DNA of 64,000 nt, from the NCBI GenBank assembly GCA_950295325.1, contig OX485806.1:11036001-11100000 (forward strand), read 5' to 3'. Each line of letters begins with the position of its first letter. The stretch's first letter is position 1. The position numbers and the translations under genes are program-made. The stretch is from Polytrichum commune (lineage: Eukaryota; Streptophyta; Polytrichopsida; Polytrichales; Polytrichaceae). The notes beneath the pieces are model-generated. The model ran no database searches, had not been told where the DNA came from, and saw only the letters and a list, made by a program, of their open reading frames with translations. This document shows, one piece after another, positions 37,200 to 49,210 of the stretch.

Positions 37200-37415
37200 G
37201 GGGGGGATACCGGCTAAAGAACTGGTTGAGTTTGAAGAATAACCGTTTGAAGTTCAAGACTTCAGGAAACTCGCTGATTGTTTGAGAGGAATCTGTAGAA
37301 TGTACCTCAAAATTAGTAAAGGAAAACCAAAAGATGTCAACATGTATTCGGTTGGACTTGGAAACACTAGGATCTTAATCGGTTATGCCCAAAAATCTCC
37401 CGAGACACTAGGTGG
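37200..37415 (+). repeat. Dispersed repeat R2, copy 2
   Basis: Same order of blocks as at 25066-25230 (ACTGGTTGAGTTTGAAGAAT, AAACACTAGGATCTTAATCG, TTATGCCCAAAAATC), with an extra middle containing AAATTAGTAAAGGAAAACC. Confidence 0.6.
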
Positions 37416-37619
37416 GAAACATTGACAAGAAAATGTTGTAAGATATGCAACCCCTACTGTGGGCACTCAACTCCACAATGAAGTTTGGCTGTTGGACCAT
37501 TTAGGAAATGCCTCATCCCATTAGTGACTGGAAATCAAACAAAACGAAGGTTATCCTTTCAAGTCTCGGAATTGGAAGAGGTCAAAGTAAAGATTCTCCT
37601 TCCATTTAAGAGAGATCGC

Positions 37620-37800
37620 ATTGTCCCTCCCAGTTGTGTTAATGATTGAACTTAGAATAGTGTCTATATTTTGAGTGCATATCTTCCCGTAATCTCATCG
37701 TATCACATGTCTGTTTTCTTGGTCCATTCTTAAATACTAGCCTTGCTATATATACCACTCAGTTAAGAGTGTCCAATTAAGATGAGGCACATAAAGGATT
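37620..37800 (+). repeat. R1 right-half copy, downstream of TMT
   Basis: AATGATTGAACTTAGAATAG, then TTTTGAGTGCATAT, then CACTCAGTTAAGAGTGTCCA. It lies 650 bp beyond the TMT stop codon. Confidence 0.5.
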
Positions 37801-38445
37801 ACGTACCTTACCTGATTGCGGAGATTCAGGTGCAATCAAAATGTGAGAAGTACTGAAACCAGAGAGGAGAACATGTCAGTCAAGAGGTGACGATGGTGCA
37901 CACACCGTATCTAAAGATCGAATAAGAGTGCGTATAATCTGGAAATCCAAAGGCACTGAAATTCAAAGAGTATAACCTGTAAGACATACTTGATTGGTTA
38001 GGAGCTCAAAAGGATACATGACTCTATTTCTCAGCACAATCTCATTGCAACAAGAGCTGTACAGGACATGGGACAAACAAATTTAAAACACGACTGTTTC
38101 CCAAGTCCTTCCATCTTTCCATGTAACCTAGAATAGCCCCTAAGGTGAGGGATGAGATCCACTTCTCATCAAATGCCAAGTAATATCTTCTATGGTTGAC
38201 CGATACAGATGAACTGAAATTATACACCCACAAGCCTTGCAAGCATATCGATGTCCAGTAAAACCATACAATGATTCTACAGGACATCTTGTAACCTTGG
38301 CTATGGGAGCTGTAACTTCAACTATAGGTGTACATGCTACGTGTCTTAATCCACTTATAAGGGCCTAGTGTGTGTAAATTTGTGTGATGCTGATTATATT
38401 ACTTACAGCCCTGAAGGGTTACATCCCTGAGGAGCAGAAGTTTGG

Positions 38446-41400
38446 TCAATAATAGTCAACATTTTTGAGGTCATGCTCCTTTCTATGAGGGACAATTGCA
38501 AAGAACTCGGATATGATTTCTAGAGGCAAGCCCTTGGTTTCTGGGACTTTGAGGAACACAAAGACCCACGCCACTACACTCACAATGGCAAAGAGGCCGA
38601 ACACTCCCTGGAGTCCAAGTTGTTGGTTGATAAGAGGAAACGAGTATGTCACAACAACGTTACTTGCCCACATGGCTGCCGCACAAATGCCAATGCAGAG
38701 ACCACGGACACTTGTTGGAAAAATCTCGGAACATAAGATATTTGGGATAGGACCAAAACCTGTGAAAGCAACAGAACATGTAAGGTAAGAGGGCCTGAAA
38801 CAGACAATTATAGCGATGTACCTACTTCTCCTAGGATATCAGACAAGCAGATTAGTATGAGATGATTAGCAAATCCAAATCAAGGCCGTAGCCATTTTCC
38901 TCATAATTGCAGAGTTCATACACATATACTATGTATTATCAAAATGAATATTCTCTTTCTTCCTAATGGTCATGTAGGTCCCTCCGTTCATGTCAACTAT
39001 TGAACCTAGGATAGTTAAGAAGTTTTGAGCACGTAGTCCAGTGTCTTTTAAACACGTCTTTGTGGTGTTTAATCTTAGATCCCCTCCTCACACACCATTT
39101 AAAATCTACAACCGCTTAACTCTCAAAAGTGTCTGACTAGAAGCTAGAATCGTTCCAAAATTATGTGGTGGGTAGTGGTAAAACTTCTAATCTTGAGAAA
39201 CAAAGTAAGTTTATTTCTGAGGTCCTGCATGAAGTGGCTTGTTGGTTGCTATAAGCACTGCCATAAAGAAATGATAAATACAACGTAACTTGCACGACCA
39301 AATGTATGTCGATTCCCTTCATTTAGAACACCAAGAAAATGAGTACGAGGAATTACCTGTAACAAAAGAGCATGTGAAGATGGTCACAAACGTGAAGGAG
39401 ATAGCTGCAGCGAAGAGGCCTGTGCTAAGGAACATGTTGGCCAACACAAGTGCTACTAACGAGATAGCCAAGATTGGAATAGTTGCTAGGAGCAATTGCC
39501 TGCAATCACGCGCATAATTCAATGTTCGCTGGAATGTTTCAAAACATAATATGAAACAGGAAAAATTAGCATTTGATGCTGATTCAAAGAAAACTTGGAA
39601 ATGGCTGTAGAAGCGCTTGCTGGCAGATCTAATGAACAAAGAAAATAGAAGAAAGGGAGGAGAACCCGGCAAAGGGTGGTTTGAATTTAATAGACTCACA
39701 AGTGTAAGGCAGTATAAGAAAAGGCGATCATGGTGTGGGAAACATGTGGTTGAGGAACCTATGCTAAAATACCAGTAAAATTTAGTGTCACCTTGTCTGG
39801 TACTCCCACTGCGTATTCTCTCGTTCATCAGACAAACTAGTACGTTGTACATTACAGGTTCAAGCCTTAGTTTAATGTTATCAACACGGTTAATATTAGA
39901 AACTTCAGAATATGTTTTTTGGTCATCAGGTAAGAAGGTGGAACAGACCTGCGGCCTGACTTGTCCATGAGCCACATAGCCATTAAAATGCAAGGCAGCA
40001 TCAGTAAGCATGTTGTTCCACTAGCTAAAATAGATGCCGATTCTCCATCTATGCCAATATTTGCTAGTAGATCCCCTGCTCCAGACTCCATCAATATTTG
40101 AGGCGTGAAGTAGAGAACTGCATTGATGCCACTAAACTGCAATTTCAATCAAAACATATATGTTAATAACATCTGGAAATGGACTTCTCATACATACTTC
40201 AGCACTCGTGACCACTCATCATGAAAGTGCTTATACATTGGAGCGATATTGTGCACTCAGTTTTTCCTCAAAATTGGAACTGCGCTATCATGTATTATTG
40301 GTGGTATGTTCCACTTTCAAGACATGTTGCTGCTGGTGCCGTGCTTTCTAACACATAATCAATTATTGAGCAGAATTTTGTTGTTTAGCTCCAAATTGCA
40401 TATACTTTCGTACTGTAGGTTGGTTCTTTGACCTCTCTCGATCTGCAGATGTCCAGATATTTAGTTATCCCGTTTCAACGTCTTTGAGGCTATCTCCTGC
40501 TTGGTGGGTTTATGACTGATGCTCCGTGAGAAAGAAGCACCAATAAATTGCTATCCGTGGCGTATAGACTCAGCTCACACTATGAAAGGGATAGCTAGGG
40601 ATGTTTTTAAAAGCACACCTGTTGCAGAATTTGTAGACCCACTCCAACAACAAGTGCACGCCGAACACCACCCTCCATCAAATTTGACCATGCCGGTCCT
40701 TGCTTGACATGCTCAGAAGGATGGACCATCGCTGGTCCTACTGGATGTTCATCCAACAAGTCTAGGTCGAGAGCTGGTTGCGCCACCAAGACGGCCGCCT
40801 GTATAAACGATAAACCCTGTATTATTCAATGCGGTGTAAATGAGATTCGAGATGAATGTGATTATGGAGTTCTACCCAAGCAATCCAATTCGTTCCATTC
40901 AATAATTTTAGATACATACTTCTGCTATACTGGACTTTAGATAGATTTCACTACAGCAGGTTGCGAATACAGACCGGAAATGTTTCATGATCGGTTGGAA
41001 AGCCGCCGCCGCCAGGAAGCGATAGAGTGGAATTGAAGTTGGAGACGTCACCCCCAGTTTCACCTTTGAGAAAGACTCGTTTCAGTGCCCCATCATCTCC
41101 ATCTTTCTGCCACGCTAGCTGCCAACCACCACCTATGCCTATACTTCCTAAGGATTCTGGTACGCCATCATATTCATAGTTGCTTCTTTTGGAATTTTGT
41201 CTAGAACTTCGTGGTGTGAAAAAGCGGTTATGCCTGTTATGGAGATTACGGATCGTCAGATTCTAAACTTTGATAACTCGAGCAAGAACAGGCAACAACT
41301 GAAATTGAATTCAAGCGAGAAATTGCCTCCAGTGTGAGTACGGTAGAAAAACACAAAATAAACGAAGTGGCCAAAAGTGAAGAGTTTGAAAGCAACGAAG

Positions 41401-43543
41401 GTCATTCTAACCTGTCCTGAGAATGGCCACGCGGAGTAAATCTACCGCATTCATAGTTGCTACCACCAAGTAAAGGTGCCTGCAAATGATCGTCCCTGTC
41501 GCCCAGCAATGCTGCCATGTCTGTTTCTGAAAGAGAGTTTCTGAATGAGCGTTTGACACCGAACTTAGGAGTTCCTGGATCTTCTGGGTCTTCTTCATCC
41601 CAATCTTCACGTTTATGATCACCATCATATACTTCCCGCGAGGTCAAAAAGTGCTCCGAGTTTTGAAAACTTCCGAGTAACGAAACCATAGGGTCTACCC
41701 TAGGAAGTATACTATGTAAATCTTGGCTGCCAGAACGCAAGAGTCCAGTATGCTGCTGAGAACCCCAGTCATCAACTATTGGTGTGGCTACCCAAGAGAC
41801 ACTCTCATCAGGCCCAAAGAGTTTAATCTGGTTGTCGTCAACATATTCGGTGTCTTCTTCTGTAAACTTCTCCGATGGCTTAATGAGCCATTCCTCAAGA
41901 TGCGCTTCAGCCACAACTCCAAGACCCTCCACTAACAACGCAAGTTCAGCTGCACAAGAAATTTCGTCATTAATAAGATTGATATAAAATTGTGTAATCT
42001 AGAATAACATTGTCTACTGTACAAGCACGGGGGGTAGTGCACTATCCTCTATCAATTCGAGTTCAAATCCCACTGTCATTTAGAATTGAATCGTGTTTCG
42101 TGGATAGTTCACTACATGTAGGATGTGCATATTGCTCCCGCAATTGTTGAGCCCCAGACGCTATGACCTCGTCGAACGCACTATCCCCAACTAAGGAAGT
42201 GTTACAGCCTTGACGTTGTGAGACGTCATTATAAATTTGTACAAACTTAAGCATTATAGATTGGGAGAGATGACGAAGAACAAGGAACAAACCTGACACA
42301 TCTTCTTGGAAACGAAGATTCTGCAGCACCACCTTTGCATCGTGCATACGCCCTTTGCTTACAAGCCACCGAGGCGACTCCGGCAGCACAAAAAGACACA
42401 GAAAGACGTACAGGACAGACGGTATAGTCAAGAATCCCAACATGAACCTCCAATTGGGATGAGGCTGAAGTGACAGGACAAAGCCCATCACATATGCAAA
42501 GAAGAGTCCTGAGGATCCCAAAAGCTGGGGGAATGTTGCAAGCTGTCCTCGAATCTCAGCTGGTGCAGACTCTGAGATAAGAATTGGTGCGATTGTGGAA
42601 GCTAGTCCAATAGCCAGCCCAACGACAACTCGGCTGAGGATGAGTATGTACACAGTTGGAGACCACAACATAATAAAAGCTGCAATAGAATACAACAGGC
42701 CTGATATGCATAGCATTGACTTTCGCCCAGCCCAGTCTGCAGCTGGGCCTGCCACTGACACGCTGGCAACAGCACCAATTAGCGTGGAGGCCACCACCAA
42801 TCCTTCTAAAGCAGGGGTCGCTTCCAAATGAAATTCGGGCTTTAGATACAATAGTGCTCCTGCCATTCCCACATCACATTGTAAGTGAGATCCACGTACA
42901 AGGAAATGGCCAATTGTTTGAATTTACAGCTCTTCTCGGGCTCTTCTCGGGCTCTTCTCGCACAATTTTGGAAAGAGCACAGTACAACATGTACAATCAT
43001 GCACATTCCCAGAAATATAGGAATTGTTGCAATTTGCGTCGGGAGGATCATGAATACTCAAGGTTCTTCATCTGCGTCAGAATTTTGTGGCTTCTCATCT
43101 ATGGCGCCTTCTAACAAGAACTTCAAAAAGGCACTGAACTTCGCTAAATTATAAATTCACACTGGAAGGACCTGTAATTTAGTCACTCTCTAGCTCTAAG
43201 TAGCTCCTTCACAAATTCTAGTAGCAACAAAGTACCATGTGGACATCGCATTCAATTGAGACAATGAATGTGTTAAATATGCATCTTGTTGGACCCTGTG
43301 CATTTGTTGGTTCAAGTATCTGACATGGTAGTTTGATATACATAAGATGGATATAAAATATTTGTGGCAGATTTCACTAGAGGAATGCCAAAATTCATTG
43401 GTATGATACAAATACGAAGCATGATTTAGATCTACATAAATAATTAACTGTCCCTTACCTGCAATAGCACCGCCATCCCACCCTTGCAAAAGATTGCCGA
43501 TAGCGGTAACAGCTGCAACACTTGTTGCCCCTTTCAGCATCAT
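38446..43543 (-). CDS. Tonoplast monosaccharide transporter (TMT/MSSP-like), 8 coding exons, 757 aa
   Basis: A major-facilitator sugar transporter of the vacuolar membrane that imports hexoses (in some members sucrose) in exchange for protons. Minus-strand exons: 43543-43459, 42859-42293, 41949-41412, 41233-40975, 40798-40619, 40136-39949, 39499-39357 and 38759-38446; all phases close to 2274 nt. Residues 1-205 form the first six-helix half, with GNLLQGWDGGAIAG, GRK at 73-75 and PESPRWL at 188-194. Residues about 205-520 are the very long hydrophilic loop that sets TMTs apart from other sugar porters; it includes QIKLFGPDESVSWVA, an acidic stretch DWDEEDPEDP and GGGWQLAW. The second half starts at QQFSGIN (542-548), with SEIFPTSVRG (664-673) and PETKGLPLE (726-734). 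The donor after exon 4 (CCG|GTCTGT) is weak, but an in-frame stop soon after leaves no better choice. Length is slightly above the usual 730-745. An R1 repeat sits in intron 7. Confidence 0.95.
38815..39140 (+). repeat. R1 copy inside TMT intron 7
   Basis: Near full-length R1 within the intron 38760-39356, antisense to the gene: CTACTTCTCCTAGGATATCA, GATGATTAGCAAATCCAAAT, GGTCATGTAGGTCCCTCC. The intron's splice sites are intact on both sides. Confidence 0.65.
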
Positions 43544-46150
43544 CTTGTTGAACTTACTGTCAAAGCTTCAAAACACAATGCTACCAACCTTCAGTTCAGG
43601 ACGTCCATATCAGGGTCAATCACATGTCCAGCTTTATAAGTATATTCAAAATCAACTTAGAAATTTAACAGCAGCACTGCACTTAAAAAAACAAATTCAC
43701 TGGAACAAGTGAACTAGTGGTAAAAAAAGTGGCCAAAGAAATGTAATGTTTAGAGTACTACTCCTAGTTAGCACTCACACTTATACATGTGAGACATTTG
43801 CACGCGGAATTATGTAAAGAAAGACTCCAGCCCCTGTTGCAGTCATGAGCAGCGTGCTAGATACTAATGTGACTATACTTCCAAAATCGAATTCAAAGAA
43901 TTAGGCCGCATTTTTCATTCGACTTTCTTGTTTACTGAAAATGGTGACTAGAATGATTCGTGGCGACGGATAGACCCTAGCGTGATGGTATGCAACAGAT
44001 GCAACATGTTCAAATGCACGCGTGTACAATATTACTAGCAGTGAGTAGCGACCGTGGCCATCTTGGAATCATATGAACATCTCTAAGCTCCACGAAGTAG
44101 TAAACAACTTCAAAACAAAGTCACCATTCGAGAGTTACCGACAACTTAGCGAATTCAAACAAGTTAAATCGACTAGAGAGCGGCTGGCCTCTATCTGAGT
44201 GTTCTATTGAATGACTACGATCATTGTAGTATCTCAGCTCTCTGCAATACTGCAACAGTATCTTATTCAATAGTTGAGATTATTAACGTGAAACTCAGGT
44301 GGATCAAACATGCCGAGTAGTAGAAACGCTCAAGAGTATGAACAATGATTAATATTACAACAGATGCTGAAGTGCGCTCTCATCTTCTTCCGTTCTCTAC
44401 CTTCACATCCTGGTCCATTGAAATTCATAGATTATCTCCTATCCTAATGTAAAGTTAATCTAGTTCTAACATCCTCATAACAAGAAATTAATTTTGACAA
44501 ATTTTGCCAACGTCTACCATGTAGTTCCGAGGCAATACATCATTAGTACAGAAAAATCAATTCATCCTGCATGAGAAAGAAAGGAGGATATTTTATTTTT
44601 ATTTCATTAGTGTTGACCGAAAACGGAACCATCTCACGTCGCTTTATAATATAAATATATCCAGATACTAGCAATATATGTATCTTATTAGAACTCTATC
44701 TAGGTGAACAGCAGAATATGTGAACCTCCGAGTGGCGACGGTATCATAAGTATCTATCACTACAATCTTATAAGTCATATATAGCATGGTATGACATATG
44801 CATTTGTCACGAGAGACGAAAATAGGAATGACGTTGTTACCTTGAAGCAGCAATTGCGATTGTTATTGTCCCTGTAGCACCTCGTCCCGTTCCAAATTGT
44901 GAGAATCTGACTGGACTCTGATGCGGCCTGATCAAAAGATATGCTCTCTCATAGTCGGTCGGCAAGCGCGCGAGTTAAAGAAGGACGAGAAAACACTGCT
45001 GGAGAACTTATGCCAGTAAGAGCAGTGTTAGAGCAAGAGACAATGAAGATGGACGAAGGTCCACACAAAGAGACGGAATGAAGAGATGAGCAAAAACAAC
45101 TGCACTTCCCGCGTCTCCGTCGACATCAACGTGTCCAGGACTTAACAAATGACAACTATGAGATATGGACAGCAGAACCTCAACCAGTAGTAGCTCACAG
45201 TCTACCTCTTGGGGTATCGTGCACACACTTGCAACTATTCTCTCCTATCGATCAAAAAGTAACGAAAACAACTCCCCGTCCCTGCGATAATAACTACTAA
45301 CTACCAACCATTTCAACAAATTACTTAACCTTAAACCAACGGATTGAAAAACTAAACTAGATCTCATAAACAGCTACGGTGAGAGGTCACGGAGCGCAAT
45401 CGCATCCAGTTAAGAGTCTGCCGAGAACAAACGCACGTTGTAGTTTCTGACTGCGGTGTGAAGAGACCAGTCTAATCCATAAATCACGCTTCACAAAGTA
45501 GATAAACCAGAGCTCCACAACTGCGGTGAGACCCGAAGAGAAGCGAAAACTAAGAACACTTACCGACTATGATATCAATGATTCACCAAACAGAAAGTCT
45601 AGAACGAAATCAGGCGTAAGAGCCAAATCACGTCAGAGAGCGCAATCACGACCTCTGCATCCAGTAATTTGGAGCTAGCTGAGAACAATCGCAACGCTAT
45701 AGTTCCTGACTGCGACGCTACAGCACTGACCAGCCTAATCCTAAATCACACCAGTTCACAGAGTAGTTAAACGGGAGCTTAAGAACGGCGGCGAGACGCG
45801 AAGAGTAACAATACAGTGACCTCCGCGTCCAGGAAAAGGGAAATTTCACAACAGCTGCCGACTGGATATCAACTATTCCTCATACAGAGAGTCTAAATCG
45901 GAATCAGGCGGAACAAAGCCAATCCGAGGTGAGAAATAACGGTCTGATGACCTTCGCATCCAAGAAAGAAGCTATGGACAGTCTCTGAATACGATAATAA
46001 CAGATTTTCTAGAGATTAGAGTCCTCCTTGATGCGAGAAACGAATTGTGAGAGACGTCGAATGGGATGAGGAGGAGCTGGAGAGCATGGGGAATGGAATC
46101 GACGGTGCGAGAGAGCGAGGGTTTTTTGGACACAGAGGAAGAGAGCGAGC
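43544..46150 (-). other. TMT 5' leader with probable leader intron
   Basis: Upstream of the ATG pair at 43543/43540 is a splice acceptor (TTTGACAG, ending at 43557), leaving 13 nt of leader beside the ATG. A consensus donor (TCG|GTAAGTG) lies at 45564/45563, and pyrimidine-rich leader-like sequence continues to about 46150, so a leader intron of about 2 kb is likely. Other donors are possible because the 45.39-45.97 kb stretch is internally repeated. No coding potential is seen in 43.6-45.4 kb. The splice pair is inferred from motifs only. Confidence 0.5.
45390..45970. repeat. Imperfect tandem repeats in the TMT leader region
   Basis: Read on the minus strand, modules of about 245-295 bp recur. 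Each starts near GGATGCGAAGGTC / GGACGCGGAGGTC / GGATGCAGAGGTC and runs through CGCCTGATT, TAGACT(C/T)TCTGT and TTGATATC. Module starts are near 45965, 45836 and 45665, and CGCAAT markers on the plus strand at 45395 and 45641 are 246 bp apart. Units are diverged, so the duplication is not recent. Confidence 0.6.
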
Positions 46151-46165
46151 CGGGAGCGAGAGAAC

Positions 46166-46215
46166 GCTGTATAATAGGCAAGCTTGAAAGGAGACGTGGA
46201 TGGGACACGTGGCGC
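46166..46215 (-). promoter_or_regulatory. TMT core promoter: TATA-like box and G-box/ABRE
   Basis: On the minus strand, TATTATA (46176-46170) precedes a CTCTCGCTCCC-type pyrimidine-rich start region. About 30 bp further upstream is CACGTG (46206-46211) inside ACACGTGGC, which matches the abscisic-acid response element/G-box bound by bZIP factors. Spacing suits a core promoter for the TMT gene. Function is inferred from motifs. Confidence 0.45.
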
Positions 46216-46298
46216 ACAGTCACACACCGGTGGGCCGGCCCCGCTGTCCCCCCCCCATTGTCGGCCCCCTGTCACCCGGCCCCTCCCGAGCCTGCCTA

Positions 46299-46736
46299 CA
46301 GTCCACCCTCTATAAATGTTACACCTATAAGTGTTAACCCTCGCTAAATGTTAACTTTCTTCTACTCCCCACATATTGCACACTATAAATGTTAAACGTG
46401 TTAACTGTTAACAAAATGGTACTCCCTTCTTTGTAAATTTGACTCTATAAATGTTAACGAATGAAATACAACCATAATATGGATGATAAAAACTACACAT
46501 CCAGTTATATTCCTCTCTCTCTCTCACCATGCGTTAGGGCAATAAAGTTTTGATTGGGTTTGCAATTTTATGAATGGTATTCTCTCACAAGGACTTTTCA
46601 CAATTGCTTATATTTATAAATGTTAAGATTTGTATATTGCTCAAAAATTTAATTTTATAATTGTTAATTGTTAACACCTCTATAAATGTTAACTTTGATC
46701 CACTCCCGAGGGTTAACATTTATAGAGGGTAGATTG
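46299..46736. mobile_element. pogo/Emigrant-like MITE in the TMT promoter region
   Basis: A 438-bp element with terminal inverted repeats CAGTCCACCCTCTATAAATG and, at the other end, CAATCTACCCTCTATAAATG (reverse complement), flanked by TA on both sides (46297-46298, 46737-46738). The CAG(T) start, CCTCTATAAAT core and TA target fit pogo-type Tc1/mariner elements such as Emigrant. It shares both flanks almost base for base with the element at 17154-17713 but has a different, shorter middle (about 66 bp including a CT run). It ends about 120 bp upstream of the probable TMT TATA box. Confidence 0.8.
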
Positions 46737-46879
46737 TACTACCCGTGTATTTGTTTAATCACACTAACCACATATATAATTACACTAATTTCACCGCTTC
46801 TTAATTTGAAGGCAATCGCACCCACCTATCATGGACTTGTGACCTAGAATGGATTCTACTATAGAAGGCAAGGTACCAA

Positions 46880-47340
46880 GGGCCACTTCACACACGAGCC
46901 AAGAGCCGTGACCATGAAATTGTGAGAGCCCAAAAGAAAGTGTCCAAAGGCCGTCCCAACACACCTCCAACATCATGTAGTGTGGTCACGGATCCTCAAG
47001 TATAGTGTGAAGCCATATGTGACCGGGCCCTCAACCAAATGCTATTTCAACGAATTTCTATTCATGTGGGTCCTCACACATGATAAAATAGAATAATAAA
47101 CCAACGGTTGTGAGCTTTCGGAGTGCCATGGTCTCCCGATTTTGTGTTAGGCCTACCTCCAAGAGGTGGTTTTTGAAAATAATCCAAGTGACCATGAAAC
47201 ATGATCCATTTGATGCCATGTAGGAATCCATGTAGACTTTGCATCCATCTTGCATTTGCATACTCCATTGGTCCCTCAAGCGTAGTGTGAAGTGAACTTT
47301 GACCGGCTCCACCTTTTCCACCAATGAGAGTGCTTGAAGA
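46880..47340 (-). repeat. Dispersed repeat R3, copy 2
   Basis: Matches 14690-15110 in order and orientation (CAAGAGCCGTGACC, CCGTCCCAACAC, GACCGGGCCCTCAACCAAAT). It lies 145 bp outside the pogo-like MITE at 46299-46736. Confidence 0.6.
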
Positions 47341-47739
47341 GCAATTGATAGGAGACCATGGTACTTTGAAATCTCATAACTATTGGAATCAATAAGAGAT
47401 AAGATTGCACAAGCATAGACACGTATACAAAGGCATATGAACAATGCTTGGAGTGAGACGGTCTCATGCTCTCCTTGCTTTGCCTTTTATTGCTTTTCTT
47501 CTCTGCATTGGTTCACACAAACAATATGGGATAACTCGTATCCCTCTTCGGACTAGCATGGTAGCCTTATTCTTACCTTATTCTTTCTCATGCTTCTTCC
47601 TTTATATTTCTATTGACTACGAGCAATCTAATGCTCTACCTTCCACAATAACTGTTGATTTATTATATTTTAGCATGTGCAAAGACCCCGCCTGAATAGA
47701 AATTCATTGAAACAACATTTGGTTGAGGTCCAAATAAAC

Positions 47740-47890
47740 ACATATATATGAGCGGTGTGTGGTTAGGTGTGGATCTAAGAATGGACACCAAAAAGACATG
47801 TGTTTCAAAGAGATTGCACTACATGCTCAAAGTCTATAAACTATTTTAGGTTCAATATTCAATAGAATTGGATGGGGAGTCTTTTATGAT
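47740..47890 (-). repeat. R1 partial copy, inverted
   Basis: GTGTGGATCTAAGAATGGAC, AAAAAGACATGTGTTTCAAA and GAGATTGCACTACATGCTCA are the reverse complement of the R1 right half. Confidence 0.5.
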
Positions 47891-48129
47891 TCGTTAATAA
47901 GATGGATAACATTGACTTTGATGAAGAGGACAATGCCTACAATCATGATTTGGATGTGCTAATCTCCTTGGACTAATCAAGTTTTCCATATACTAGGAGT
48001 GGTGTGTCTAGACCAGGGATGTGTAAATGAAAATGACACGGCCTCTGGCTATCGCATCTAGGCGTGACACTTAGCAGACGTTATTGTGGTAGGAATTTTA
48101 TTTACCACATGGGTTTTTCTTTACAACAT

Positions 48130-49210
48130 CACTACAAAATCAACTGCCTATGGTAGCAGTTGACTCTCCAATCCTTTGTGATTGTGGTAGTTGATTGCAC
48201 ATAAGCAGTTGGCCTTTAATCGACCTCCTTTAGTCGATTGCACATATGCAATCGACCTCTAGCCAACTGTGACAATAGCAATCAACTATACATAAGCAGA
48301 GACTCCATAGTCGACTACTTGTTTAAACAATTGACTCTCTAGTCTTTTGCTTATTTAAGCAAATTGATTCTTTAATCAACTGCTAATGAGAGTTGTTGAC
48401 TGCAAATAATTAGTCGGCCCTCTAGTCGACTTCCATAGTAGCAGTTGATCTTCTTCAATCGACTAGTTCGATGCTATGTTCAGGGAAAACCGACGGCTAG
48501 TTCATTATCAGCCGATGGATTTCCCCTCATGGCCGGTCCAAATTTCCAACCATCGGATGGCAATCCGACTGTAATTTCAATCCTCCGGCAATTAGCCGAT
48601 GGACCATAAAATGTCCCGGAAATGTAGCCGATTCTTCTTGTGAGTTACTGGATTTCAGCCGGAAGCATCCAGAGCGCTATTTGTCTGGGGCATCTGATGA
48701 TGCACTTGAGGAAGTACCCTAAACCTTAAACTTTTTGAATTATGCAACCTTTCCATGACCAAATCCAATTGCTTCTATGAAGAATTGGGGGACCCTTGGC
48801 CTTCAAGCGGTGAAGGCATTGCTAGGTTCAATTCCTGCCAAGGATATTAACTCTTCAAATTTAAAGTTTTGAACATGCCTTTCTTTTCACTTATTCAAGA
48901 TTTTGTACTAAGAAATGATTTCTAATAACTTTTCATACATTTTTTTAACAATTAGTGCCGATATGAATTCCATTTAATCGGATATTGGCCAATGACAATA
49001 TGAAAATATAGGCAATTGGCCGATTGATTTTACAAAAGACCGGCTCTTGCCGATGTAAATTGGGAAAAATCCGACCCTTCGTAGCAACTACTGGCAATTA
49101 GCCACTAAGGCTTCAAAAACTTCCCGAACTCTGGTTTGATGATTGCTTACATTAGTAGTTGTTTGGGGAGTGGATTGCTCATGTGAGTAGTCGACTTTAT
49201 ATATGGCTGG
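48130..49210. repeat. Array of GTCGACT/CAGTTGACT motifs with a CACTACAAAA start
   Basis: From CACTACAAAATCAACTGCC (48130), variants of AGTCGACT, CAGTTGACT and AATCGACC recur every 20-40 bp to 48465, then resume after the inserted hAT-like element up to about 49210. A CACTACAAAA terminus with dense subterminal repeats is typical of plant CACTA transposons. The matching far end was not located. Confidence 0.4.
48474..49133. mobile_element. hAT-like non-autonomous element, copy 2 (inverted)
   Basis: Also 660 bp, nearly identical to copy 1 but in the opposite orientation. It is flanked by GTTCGATG (48466-48473) and GTTTGATG (49134-49141), an 8-bp duplication with one change. It has landed inside an array of AGTCGACT/CAGTTGACT-type motifs that continues on both sides. 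Confidence 0.85.

Noticed and set aside
39319-40011. 230-codon minus-strand frame
   Set aside because: It runs through TMT exon 7 and the neighbouring intron; only 39357-39499 is exon.
42010-42085. tRNA-like GAGTTCAAATCCCAC in TMT intron 2
   Set aside because: The T-stem does not pair and no matching acceptor stem or A box is visible.
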